This document shows, piece after piece, positions 45,766-56,832 of a DNA stretch of 64,000 bases. This DNA is from Sequoia sempervirens (Eukaryota > Streptophyta > Pinopsida > Cupressales > Cupressaceae). A program made the position numbers and the translations under genes. The DNA is taken from positions 121,246,552 to 121,310,551 of the forward strand of contig VDFB02252616.1 of NCBI GenBank assembly GCA_007258455.2, in the 5' to 3' direction. The notes below the pieces were generated by a model that was not told where the DNA came from, did not search any database, and saw only the letters and a list, made by a program, of their open reading frames with translations. How positions within the stretch are numbered: position 1 is the first letter of the stretch; every line of letters begins with the position of its first letter.

Positions 45766-46620
45766 CAACTAGTATTAAAGATATATTATTGCATTTGAAT
45801 AGTTGAATGTTATATTTGAATGTTTGTCTCATAACATGCTTTGGATGTCAAACAATTTCTTGGTGGACCTTCGAGCTCTACACCTCGTTATTCATGTCCT
45901 CAAACAACTTTCACTTAGGTAACCTTTATTCATTAATGGTGTTGTAAAACAATGTTAATTAGTTTTCATAATTTTGCATATACAAATCTTAAAAATTGAT
46001 GAGAAACACAAACATCGGTTGCTCTTGTGAGATCCTATTTATATTTACCATTCAATGTCCATCTCATTCTTCCATTCCTATCATCACACATTTTTTAACC
46101 ATTTTATATCACATATCCCAATATTTAACACCTTATATATTATACCACCTTCCTCCATATTTCATCTTATACATATATTGTTACAAGAAATGCTTCCCTT
46201 TTTCTCATTATTGACCAAATCTCTTATACATTATTACTATGCATCTCAAGTTACCACTTCATGTCCTATATTCAAACCTTAGACACTGCCTAATTCACTT
46301 TATGGTCTAATATTCCCTCCTAATTACTTCCCATTAATCTCTAGTATAGTTCACCTTAAAAATGTTTTGCTATCCAATCTGCTAGAGCTAAGAAATTCAC
46401 CTTAATTCCTACCGGCCTTCATTACCCTATTCACATTTCACCTACATCAAAAGATCTCTTGCCTTTGGTTTTGCATTGTGCTTCACATGAAATACAATAA
46501 TTTGTGTGAAAAGATCCATAAAAGCATTCATATTACATAACCGTTAGAACCACCTTTTGTAAATAAACTAATGTCTAATTAAATATGTTCATTTATTCCT
46601 TTAGATAATTCCTTTAGAAC
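45766..46620. other. no gene seen
   Basis: AT-rich; nothing recognised. Confidence 0.4.
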
Positions 46621-48510
46621 TTGTCCCTTGAAGTGCAAAGATTTCTCAGACCCAGAGAGGACCTTAGAAAGAAGGTAAACCATAATTGGGGTGACTGGTA
46701 CACATTTTTTTATTGCACTATAATAACCATATATGGGTTTGAAGGAGCACCACTTTTGCTACCAAAAATGGTTCATGACAAGGGTTGCATATTTAGAGAT
46801 TATAAAGAAATTGGCCAAGTCAGATGCCATGCACCTTAAAAGGTACAATAAATAGTCTCTTATGCCAAGCACTTTGTATTTTGGAGAATTCACAGTTGTC
46901 TCTAATAAAGGATATGAGGAAGTTGACAGCAAGTTGGCACATTACAACCTACCAATAGGAAATGAAAGGAAGAAATTATATTTAGAAAACTTCATCAATA
47001 ATGCAAAATTATCACAAAAATTGTCAGGGTATGAACATCATTATTTTGTCGATGATGTAATACATAATTGTGATGAAACCTTAACAACATGGAGGATAGC
47101 TACATACAATAGAATCATGCTAGTTGAGGCATGGAGGAAGGAAAATGGTCCCCTATATATAGGAGCATACAATGATGTACAAGACCCCTTGCAAAGATCA
47201 TAATGATTAATTACACATTAGGATCATATGACTAAGGATGTACCACCCATAGTCTTTGAGACACATGTGACAACCTATTCCAAAACATAGCCCAAGGAGA
47301 TGGAGACTCTAAGTTATGTACATTCACAACCTACCCCTGAAGTTAGCTTCTCTATGGACACTCCTATGATTGAAGAAGAAGATGATGAAGAAGAGAACAA
47401 AGTTAAGCAGATAAATGTGCCTATTTTTACACAATATAAGCCTCCCCCTAAGAGAAGCATTGTTAAATTTGAGACATTAGATGAACTCTCTGATGATGTG
47501 GGAGTCTGAGCCGACAAAGAATTTGTTTCTGATAATGATTTTGTTAAGACTTCAAAATTTAAATCTTTTTTCTATGAACACAAAGGAAGGATATTAAGAG
47601 AAAGGATGAAAAATATTACCCTAGAGCAAGATACAAATGCCCTGGAAGAATTAAGAAAAGAGGTAGATCAAGAATTAGAGGCTATCACCCATATGAGAGG
47701 AAGGGAATTACTACAAGAAGTTGGGGTTTTTCTCCTACCAGGGTGGGACATTAGTTTTTCCATAGTATTTAATAGCTTCAAAAGAAGAGGGGATAAGACA
47801 TTGCATTTGATAGAAGAGGCAAGTGATAAAATGTACTCTGGTTCAGGGTATAATCCAGATGAGGCCACCTTGTTGATTGGGCCTTGTACCCCCAAGCTAA
47901 GAGACTTGCCATTATCACTAACCCAAACCAAATGTTTGGACATATTTTGGTTCAAAGAGTGGGAGATATTGATCCCATTGAAACAACAAATTTGAACTTA
48001 AATGTTGTAAAATTTAACAAGGCATAGGTTGAGAAGCTACCAAAAGAAAATGAGAAACTGAAAAGAGAACCAACTAGTTACAGAAATAAATTTCCCTCTT
48101 CTTCATCATCAAATTTGTACTTTCCATTGGTGGATCATGAGAAGGTGTTAGATGCTATGGTAGATGTCATATATTGGAAGCATTGCAACATTTCCATGAA
48201 AAGATCCAAAAGAAATGCAATGAACTGGAGAAAAAGGTAAAGACCACTAAGTTTGAAGTTATGTCTGAAATAATCAAGAAGAGATTTGAAAAGGCGATGA
48301 ACCAAGTTGACTAGTACTGGATGCTCTTTGTGAAAGTGCACTTTGCTTCCCATGAACATAAGAGATTACAAAAACACCTAGAAGAAAAGAAAGAGGAACT
48401 TATTAGTAAAAATATTATGAATGGAAAAGTGCTCCACAAGTATAATGAGTTGATCAATCTACATAGTCAATTTCTTCATTTATTGTTGGTATATTATGAC
48501 TAGAAGAGAA
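46621..48510 (+). pseudogene. decayed ORF, probably transposon-associated, unidentified
   Basis: A first piece (46621-46839) reads DWYTFFYCTIITIYGFEGAP then LLLPKMVHDKG; the style recalls uncharacterised plant transposon ORFs. After a frameshift one frame carries 46862-47203, 47300-47509 and 47606-47995, broken by only a few stops, with YLENFINNAKLSQKL, an acidic patch (MIEEEDDEEENK) and LLQEVGVFLLPGWDISFSIV. A decayed, Lys/Glu-rich coiled-coil-like tail runs to ~48510. Overall layout (globular N-part, acidic linker, coiled coil) resembles 11536-15435. I cannot assign a function. Confidence 0.4.
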
Positions 48511-48826
48511 AGAGATGCATCTATCAATTATAATGGACTAGCTAGTTGCTTGATATATGCTTGCAATTTTTCTATCTACTTCTTTAGTTCTTTCTTTATC
48601 TTCTAATCTATATTCATCCTTGAGACCATAATGGAAACTATTAAATGAACTTATTTTTCTTGATCTTTGGTTTCTTGTCCCTGTTGATATAGTAGTAATT
48701 TTATAATCATCTACTCTTAACTCTTTATCATCCTTATATGCTAATAGAGTATCTATTTCAACCATCTTGGATCTTGAAGCATCTTTAGATATCATAGAGA
48801 GGAATCTAGGGTCCTTCCTATCTTTA

Positions 48827-49614
48827 GGGTATGTGCAGGATCATTATGGAAAAAACAGGCCCTCAAGTGGCAAGAAATTTAGAAAAATCAAAGTTAGGCA
48901 ACTTGACGTAAAAATTTGAATAAGTTATCTATATTATTTCAAAAATATGTAAGAATAGAATCTGTAGAAAATTGAATGTAGTTTCTAAACTATTAGGTTT
49001 GTTTCAAAAAACAATCTATTTGGTGAAAATTTGAAATTTCAATGCAGTACTACTTAAATTTTAGGGAAAAAATAAGAAGTCGGTGTTTGTCTGACCACCC
49101 TAACCACAATAAAATTATCATATTTTTTTATAATATTTTAGATATAAGTAGAGGACTCATGTCCTAATGTGATGCATATTTTTTTGTAATTTTTTTTCAA
49201 GTAAATAATTAATTATGAATTTTTTATTACAACTTTTAAAAAATATAAAAACTCAATGTCTGACCACCTTAACTTTGTCAAAACTTTATGAAATTCTTTT
49301 TTTTTTTTTTAATCGTATACTATGCGAAGCATAGAATGTGATGCATGTTTTGGATTCAAAAAATATGATACTATTTGAAAGCTATAGATATTTGTCAATC
49401 AACCTATTAATCAGGACTTTAGTCATAATTTGAATAGAAAATGAATAATAATTACTTATTAAATTCAAAGCAAGGCATAATTTATATTTGTGGAAAGCTA
49501 AAAATCTCCTTTAAAAACCCTTTTTGTTTCATCAATTTTGGGTTAAAAAAAGGTCGTCAGCCACATACCCATGATATTGCCATTTTTTGGCCGATCATGA
49601 TCCTACACATACCC
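48827..49614 (+). mobile_element. MITE-like TIR element, copy D
   Basis: 788 bp, GGGTATGTGCAGGATCAT to ATGATCCTACACATACCC, flanked by a perfect 4-bp duplication TTTA (48823-48826, 49615-49618). Colinear with copies A and B. It lies only 63 bp from the next TIR element. Confidence 0.85.
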
Positions 49615-49677
49615 TTTATGTGTATCTATCTTAGTTGAAATATCATGAAAATATACTTGCACATGGTTCTTATTCTT

Positions 49678-50672
49678 GGGTGATCCCACAATAGTTGTTT
49701 ACAATTTTTGGCCAAACTAGACACTGAAATATTTTTTTCTAACTAAATCTTCACTTTCGAGCACCTATAGCGGCTAAATCCTGAGGAATTTGAAGATGAT
49801 GCAAACTATAGTTTTGTGAAATTTTGTCTATAGATTCTAAATATATTTTTTTCAAAAAAAATTGAAGCAGATTGCACCTATTTTTCCATCTCCTTCGAAA
49901 ACTAGTTTTTTTCAAAAAATAACATTTTTTAAGGAGTGACGCTCACCGTATAATGCATAACTTTTTTTCCATGAAGAATAAAATTCTAATTATTTCATAT
50001 TTAGATTTTTCACGATGATATCTAGTGCTTTCACTTGGTTAGATATTGTTTTATTGAATATTTTTTCCTTAATCAAGTTTCAAAGTCAAACCAATTACAA
50101 TTCAGACATAGGCGGAGCGTATAACGCGTTTTTTTTTTTTTGTATGTATCGAAATTAACTTATTTATTTTTAGTTGGATCAAGGACTTCAATATTTGGTG
50201 CACTCATATTTTTCAAAAAATAAAATTGATAATCTTCTATTTTTCCACATGTGCAAAACAAAGAGCTTGATTTTTGGTGAAAAACCTACATTCACAAGAA
50301 ATAAAAAATAAATATAATAATTAAATTAAATTTATTTAAAATTATACTTTTTGGGAAGCTTATAATAAGGACTACATACTTACAAAAAATAAATTTTAAA
50401 TGAATTTATTTGATCCCCGAAAATGTAAATCAAAAGTGTTTTTTATCAGCATTTTGATAGGTGTAAAGGAGACTCTGTTATAGGTATGGTTTAAAACTAG
50501 TGGGGTTCTATCCAAGGGGTTTGATCTAAGGTAGCTTGATCAAACCCTCTTCAATTGGAATGCTTTAAATGGAAATTTTTAAGGATTAAATCATTATATT
50601 TTCTTAAAATATGTGATTTCAACAAAAATCAGAATCTCCCAGAAATTGTAAACCAGCTTTGTGGGATCACCC
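49678..50672 (+). mobile_element. TIR element, GGGTGATC family, 995 bp
   Basis: Ends GGGTGATCCCACAA and, inverted, GGGTGATCCCACAA; the inverted repeat continues with mismatches (TGTTTACAATTTTTGG against GGTTTACAATTTCTGG) to ~34 bp. Flanked by a perfect 4-bp duplication TCTT (49674-49677, 50673-50676). Same terminal GGGT and same TSD length as the MITE copies, so probably the same superfamily. Non-coding. Confidence 0.75.
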
Positions 50673-50676
50673 TCTT

Positions 50677-52446
50677 CCATTTTTATATACATAAATTTAA
50701 TAAATTGGATGAATCATGTAATAATATTGGCTAATATTCAAAATAATATTCAAGGATAATCTTTCATTTATCTCACTTTCTAAAATTTTGACTATGTACA
50801 ATATTATTTGTATTATTCATTTCATGACTATTTAATGTAAGATTTTGTATATAGAATGCTCTATATCATAAAAAATTCAGTTGAATATATAGCCACCCAA
50901 TATCTAGGAGCTTCAATGAAATCACAAGAGTGATGAAATATGAGAATAATGTTATTCTCTCAAAGTATGTAAATATATAGTGAATATGAATTAAAAATGC
51001 AAAGTGAACTACTTGGTTACATAGACCAAGGTGAGACATATGATTAGATAAAATTATGATATGTGTCTTAATATTATGACTTGAGACATAAAGTAATAAG
51101 TATCATATGTGTACCCTAAGTAAATTAGGAATAAAATTTATCCCTTTAATAAAAAAAAAATCCCATCAAAAGAATAAATCCATGTATACTCTTTCGTTGT
51201 GTTGCAAGTGATAAGTCCTTTTATTTTAGTTTCTTTTTGGTGGCTAACTTGGGTTTCATCACCTAGTAGCAACCTAGAACCCTTAGGTTACAATGAGGTA
51301 TATAAATTAGATAATGGAATTAATCTCCCTTTGAGGTACATTTTTCATTAGGATAATCTTACAATAAATTTAATAGCCTGCAAAGTGGTGGTAAAGAGTT
51401 AGTTAGACTCTCACACTAAGTAATTAGATATGAACCTCATTCAATAGATATGGGTCTCACCAAGAGGACTATCAAAATCCTAGAACCAAAATTTCCAATC
51501 ATGTCCAACAATTATGCCATGTCTTATTACTACATTGATCCCATACACCTACCACTCCACCTCTCAAAGCTCAAATCAAGATCATTAACACTGACAATGG
51601 AGAGTATGATTTAAACAACACATTTTGTATCATAGAGATCATTTTATCTCCATGATCTCATGGTTGACCTCATCCTATATCTAAAATGACACAAACCATC
51701 ATGCATTTTAGTACCAAAAAATTTTTCCAACAATAATGAAGAAATTGAAGGTGCAACTAGCTCATAGATTGATTGAGATAAATAGTTCACACCATGCTTC
51801 ATAAAATAAAAATACCCACAATGCTCCACATTTGTATGAAGATGAAATGCAATGGAAAAGGTCTTGGCTCCATAACTAAAGTGTTTTCTTGATATACTCT
51901 TGATAGAAGAAAGTATCAAAACTTGATGTTTAAGATACATACCACCTAATGAGGAATTTAATAAACTAAATGAAAACTCATGAATATTGTTGTAAAAGAC
52001 ATGTCTCCTAATATTGAAAATATTAAGGTCTAGCACATCACTAAATTCTTTGATAATCTCAAAATTATCAAACTCTTCCATGAAATCTCCATTTTTGTAC
52101 TATTGACTCCTAGTTACCTATCACAAACTCATCATTTAGGAACAACACAATCTTGTTTCTCTAGGTACATTTTAGAATGATGATAACATCATTAAATTTT
52201 GTGAGACATATAATAATATCCTTATATAACATCACAAGAAATTATTTTAAATTAATGAAAACTTATGTGAGGCATTAATCATTGAGGAAACTGGCCTACT
52301 ACCAATATCTCTATAGTGGCAAGATCAGTCACTAATTATAGTTGAATATAGACATGAGCATAAGATTTTGACTCTAGATAATCTAGAGATCACTTAAATT
52401 GCAACAACCTTGAGACCCAAAAAATAGGAAATTGTCATTTTTACAT
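50677..52446. other. mostly no gene; trace of a copia-type integrase motif
   Basis: At about 51583-51630 the plus strand reads KIINTDNGEYDLNNTFC, which fits the second catalytic Asp region of Ty1/copia integrase (TDNGGEY...FC). Nothing else of the protein is evident. A 145-codon minus-strand frame (51644-52081) is open but unrecognised. Remainder is AT-rich. Confidence 0.3.
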
Positions 52447-53667
52447 ATGATCAATAACAATCTTACACCTCATCCCTACTAATAAGATAAATCATTTTCC
52501 TACTTTTATTGACCAAATTTAAGAATTACTCTCTATATGAAAGTTAATATAACTATTTGCCAGCCTTTCAAAGGTATTGGTTGCAATGCATGATATGTTG
52601 TAAAGTAAAAAATTTGGAACAAATAATCAAAATGTCTTTTGAACAACAATTATTGACATTTAAGTTATGAATGACAACAAAATAATTAGATTTATTTTTT
52701 CTCAAACTCTCACAAACAATTTTCTAGGAGAATTTACTCTCTAACTAAACTCACAAAACAATCTGTGTGTAAAACTTATTATTAAGCTAAATCACACAAA
52801 TTATGAAAGGCCCTCCATCTTCAATAGCTTTTGTGAAAATCTTACAATCATAGCATTCTATCAGGTGACATTTTAAAGGTATTTTGTGAAACAGTTTATG
52901 TGCTTTGTCTATGCTTCTACATTTTTGGATACATGTCTACCAGGGCAGATGCAAGTACAAACATAGTTCCTCTATCCATTATCCTCTTATGTGTGCCCAT
53001 ACCCTATTCCAAAGCTCTCATTTTAGCCCAAGAAGGGAGGATGCTGGCGAAGGTTGCGAAGACTGTCTTCACACCTACCAATTTGCATTTTCTTGAAAAT
53101 TTATAAAGCCTTTTCAATAAATCCATTTTGTGCATATCCTGCAATCATGGCATTCCATTAAACCACATTTCTTTGAGGCATTCAGTAAAAAAGTGCATGT
53201 GCCTTGTCCATGCTTCCACATTTTGGAAGCATATCCACCAAACCATTTCCAACATCATCTGAGAAAATTCCTCTATCCTTTTTGCTTTTATGGATACATA
53301 AATCATGGTTCAAAGCTCCCATTTTGGCACAGGTCTAAATTGATCAGGTTTGAGGCCTTTTTGTTGGATATGATGAAACACTGTGACTGCCTTTTGAGGA
53401 CACCCATGTCTTCTTTACACTGTAATAACCTTTTTTCCATCAGACTGTTTTATTCTTTTATGTGAGCAAATATTTTAGGGTATCTACCAAACTTCCACAC
53501 GGGAATAGTGTGTTTGAATTTGATCGTGTGGGAGAACTACTAACAGCTGACTTTCATGGCAATTGTTTAGTGAAACAGATTTTGGCAGAGGAACGAAACA
53601 GGTTAAGCAAGCCCACATCCACACACTAAGCAGTCAAAGCTTAGTGTGTGACGTTTAAGCCCAGCTG
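52447..53667 (-). repeat. right terminal inverted repeat of the giant element
   Basis: 1221 bp, reverse complement of 24888-26100. Ends ...AAGCCCAGCTG at 53667. Confidence 0.75.
52840..53450 (-). pseudogene. PPR protein fragment in the right TIR
   Basis: Mirror copy of 25120-25725. The minus strand shows VGNGLVDMLPKCGSMDKA, a MPQRNVV segment, IICTKW-type wreckage of IAGYAQNG, then the RRNY-VCT remnants of the next repeat, with more frameshifts than the left copy. Both copies point inward from the element ends. Confidence 0.7.
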
Positions 53668-53728
53668 TCGAACTCTCAAAACCATTCAACAAATGCAAAT
53701 AAACCTCCAAATTATGGTACCTAGCCAG

Positions 53729-55408
53729 TGTTAGAAATACATAGTAATTTCTACATGTTTCTAGAATATTCTTATTAAAATATGTCGGCTATATGAAAAG
53801 TTCTAGAAATTGTATATGTCGGCTCTTTTGAAGTTTCCAGATTATCTATTTGCCTCTATATAAAGGCACTATGTAGTTCAGTTATGAACAGGCAATGCAT
53901 TTAGTGTTTTATATATTTGTTGCCTCTGCCCACCTCCTACAAGTGGTATCAGAGCAGACTGATCCAGGAAGACTACAGAAGTGGAAGCTGTTGTCAAGAG
54001 GTGGAGTCATCAACAGAGGAATCTGTTATTGCAGACACGGTGGTAGGAAGCTGGTTTGAAGAAAAAGCCCCTGCTGTTCTTCTGAAGATGGTATTGCAGT
54101 TGCCAGCTATAGCTTGTTGAAGCCAAAGGAATTGGTCACTAAGGTCAATGAAGGCTGAAAGTATTCGCAGATTTTAAAAGAATGTGTGAAGCAGCCAGAG
54201 AAGCATTTTAGATCGCTGTTTTTTTTAATTGCTGAAGACCAGTATAGCTGTTGCTATCTGAAGAAAGGAGTTTGGGCCGTAGTCAAACAATGTCTGAAGA
54301 TGCAGAGTTGTAGTTCAGCCGATTGGAGGAGCAGTTGATTTAAGATATTCACTGGAGGAAATCTGTTCGTTGCTTTTATCTGAATAAGATATGCTTTAAG
54401 TTGCTACAAATTAGCAGATTGTGGAGAGAGCTGTCGTTCCAAACAGAAGAGACTGCAGCTCAGAGAGAAAAGGTCATTGGTTGGAGCATGCAGATGCTAA
54501 GGAAATTGCTGGTTGAAGCTGTTAAGAGTTGCAGTCTTTTGGAAGCTGCCGATTGGAAGAGACTGAAGCAGATATAAAGGAAGCGTTGACATGTGTTGGT
54601 TGTTGTTTTAGCAAGGTGGAATTCGCCAAAGCAAGGAGCCGCAACCAAAGGAAGTCATCCAAGCAAATCGCCGTTCAAAGAAGCCGAAGAAAATAGGAGC
54701 CGCCAGAGATCTTTGAAGGATCGTAGAAGAGGCATTTGAAGCTACAGAAGCAAGCCGGTGCAAGAATTGAATGAGGAATTTTGTGAGGAAGTAAGTAAAG
54801 CGCTAATGGATTAAGGAAGTAATCTGATTGAATGTCATGAGGTTGTGAAAATATAATTGAAGCCCTTAATGGATTAAGGAAGAAATATTGTTGAATGCCA
54901 CAGCATTCTCTTTCTGTATGAAAGCAATGTATGAGGCAAATGGAGCCCATTAAAACTAGCATCCTCGAGCACCCGTAGAGTGCTTCAATGGGAGGTGTTG
55001 ATAAAAAAAGTGAATCACACCTGAACCTACGATGGACTGGTAACCAAGTATGTCAGAGCTCATGGGTAGAGCATCCCAACAACATCATGGGATTTCCTAG
55101 GTTCAATCGCTAGATCTAGAAAATTTTAGATGCTGCAGCATTGGTGAAAGAGACTGAGAATGTAATGAGAATTCATGGTAGAAATTAGAGGGGAGTGTTA
55201 GAAATACGTAGTAATTTCCACATGTTTCTAGAATATTCTTATTAAAATATGTCGGCTATATGAAAAGTTCTAGAAATTGTATATGTCGGCTCTTTTGAAG
55301 TTTCCATATTATCTATTTGCCTCTATATAAAGGTACTATGTAGTTCAGTTATGAACAGGCAATGCAATTAGCGTTTTATATATTTGTTGCCTCTGCCCAC
55401 CTCCTACA
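53729..55408 (+). mobile_element. TRIM-like LTR retrotransposon, 1.68 kb, in the lipase gene
   Basis: LTRs 53729-53941 and 55196-55408 (213 bp each; six differences counted) start TGTTAGAAATAC and end CTCCTACA. Perfect 5-bp TSD GCCAG at 53724-53728 and 55409-55413. Primer site TGGTATCAGAGC (initiator Met tRNA type) at 53944-53955; polypurine tract GAAATTAGAGGGGAG at 55181-55195. Removing it with one TSD keeps the lipase frame. The 1254-bp interior has no long ORF or pol motif, so it is non-autonomous. LTR style and primer site fit a copia derivative. Low LTR divergence makes it one of the younger insertions here. TATA-like CTATATAAAG occurs in each LTR. Confidence 0.9.
55045..55120 (+). other. 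tRNA-like (SINE-like) segment inside the TRIM
   Basis: A perfect D arm (GCTC 55058-55061, loop ATGGGTA, GAGC 55069-55072), an anticodon-like arm (TCCCA / TGGGA, 55074-55092, 9-nt loop) and a T-arm with B box GGTTCAATC (55100-55108; stem CTAGG / GCTAG with one mismatch) follow in tRNA order. The A-box region reads GAGCTCATGGG (consensus TAGCTCAGTGG). Acceptor arms do not pair. It may be an RNA polymerase III promoter remnant or a SINE fragment carried by the TRIM. Confidence 0.45.
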
Positions 55409-56832
55409 GCCAGATCAGGGTTTTTCTTCAAGAAAGGAGATTTCTTGAGATCCAATGCTAATTCCATCCCTACATGTTTCTATTTCCAGGGGAGAGACTC
55501 CAGCATTTGCCCCATTACTTTCTCATATTTCTCCATTCCTTCATTGAACAAAATGTCGGGCATTTTTGGCACCACATCTTGCCTTCTCACAACACGTAGG
55601 ACCTTCACGCCGAGCTCCTCTAGAGCGTCCTTGAAAGCGCTGTTGCCCACCTGCGGAGCCCCGAACGAGAAGACAGTGATGGGGACCCTTAGGGTTGGGT
55701 CATTTCCATGCACATTGACTCACTAAGTGACTATTTCAAAGGCGTTAAGAAGCAAAAGGGCACTACCGAGGCTGTTTCCACGGATGCTAATGCTCACTTC
55801 CTCACCATGCCCCGTGTAGAGCGCCACCAAGTGACGGATCTCGTCTATCACTTCCTGTGAGGCGTTGTGCTTATTGTATGGGGTCGCATCATTCTTAGAA
55901 GTATAAATACTGAGAAACCCATGCTCCACCTTAATTTCGGTGCGTTCGGAAGAGCCAAGGTCACCGACGGGGTGAAGAATGTCACGCAGATTCTCCATCC
56001 ATTCCAGCTGTGTGACGGTGTCACGCCATGCCACCAATTGTCACTCCTACCAAGGCACTTCGTCTCCTCATCTGTACTCACTGCTACGTAGCTCATCCAG
56101 TTGGTGTCTATACTCACTACTACGTAGCCCATCCAGTTCGACTCCTTACTCCACGGATCGATGGAATTCGACCGCCCGAAAAAATTGAGCAATTGAACGT
56201 CCAACATGGTGTAAAGATATTTACTGACTCTGTAACCCGTGTTGTCGAGGTGAAGTTTGTCCGCATTTTTTGTTGGTTGTACCTACAACTGCCACAATAT
56301 TTGGAGTGTGCATCGAAGTCTAAGGTGTCATAGGTCACCTGGGCGAATTCCCCATATTTCACAATTTCTCGCCTGAGCTTCGGTCTCAAAAGATCAAGAA
56401 GACCCTTCCAATTATTCGAACCCTGGTATTTTCTTCAATCTTCTCCTAAACCCTCTTTGGAGACACAATTGGGCTGTTTCTGTACACCTCTTCTAGCCGC
56501 CTCATAAATCTTTGCAATTCGACAGGAGTACACCTGTCCTTCTGTGCAGGTTCTGGTGGCGGTGGATTCACATGCAGATCGGCTCTATTCCAGATGGTGT
56601 TCCGCTACCTCTTCTTCATCTCCAACAAGTCTATCGCTAGTTCAACAACAGCGAACGATTTATCTCCATTTAACTGAGTTTCAGAGGATCTGTTTAGGGC
56701 CGCGAAAACGTGAAGATTTGTGAAAGAAGACGAGGCAACCCTAGAGCTTTTTACCTTGGCGTTCCCTACAATCTTGCAGCTGCTCCTCACGAACGACGCG
56801 TGGGTGTTAGGGACGTATGCCGATTGAATCAT

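Larger units (their letters stand above)
24888..53667. mobile_element. giant TIR element, 28.8 kb, inserted in the lipase gene
   Basis: Inverted repeats 24888-26100 and 52447-53667 (~1.2 kb, about 80-85 percent identical by eye) have termini CAGTTGGGCTTAAAC and, inverted, CAGCTGGGCTTAAAC. Direct flanking 7-mers are TCAAACT (24881-24887) and TCGAACT (53668-53674). Excising the interval plus one 7-mer rejoins the lipase frame. The TIRs carry PPR gene fragments. Inside are a 13.1-kb LTR retrotransposon, two or more small TIR elements, and two decayed ORF regions (43437-44590, 46621-48510). No transposase motif was recognised. Long TIRs with captured gene pieces suggest Mutator-like or foldback elements, but a 7-bp duplication is not the usual 9. 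Confidence 0.7.
53668..56832 (-). pseudogene. plastid phospholipase A1 (PLA1-I/DAD1-like lipase), N-terminal and core part
   Basis: From ATG 56830-56832: a Ser-rich, basic N-terminus like a plastid transit peptide; TIWNRADLHVNPPPPEP; LRREIVKYGEFAQVTYDTLD and KYCGSCRYN (56390-56280); NFFGRSNSIDPWSKESNWMG; VVAWRDTVTQLEWMENLRDI (WRGT loop as WRDT); the nucleophile elbow SIRGNSLGSALLLL (usually GHSLG, ~55785); FSFGAPQVGN; VVRRQDVVPKMP (catalytic Asp, ~55580); and, beyond the TRIM, RYHNLEVYLHLLNG with the catalytic His. The family hydrolyses galactolipids/phospholipids in plastids, DAD1 feeding jasmonate synthesis. Broken by a TAG at 56605, a TAG near 56450, at least three frameshifts, a 36-bp tandem duplication (56074-56138), the TRIM, and the 28.8-kb element. 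Intronless, as usual for the family. Confidence 0.9.

Noticed and set aside
23341..49638. Similar ~64-codon ORFs at 23341-23535 and 49441-49638
   Set aside because: They look conserved only because both lie in copies of the same MITE; the frame is not kept in copies A and C and has no motif.
51644..52081. 145-codon minus-strand ORF
   Set aside because: Open but without recognisable motif, next to a trace of copia integrase on the other strand; probably chance in AT-rich DNA.
25090..53465. Pair of similar 111-codon ORFs at 25090-25425 (minus) and 53130-53465 (plus)
   Set aside because: These are antisense shadows of the PPR fragment in the two TIRs; the PPR reading on the other strand explains them.
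55848..56333. Plus-strand ORFs of 69-101 codons over the lipase
   Set aside because: Antisense shadows of the lipase coding sequence.
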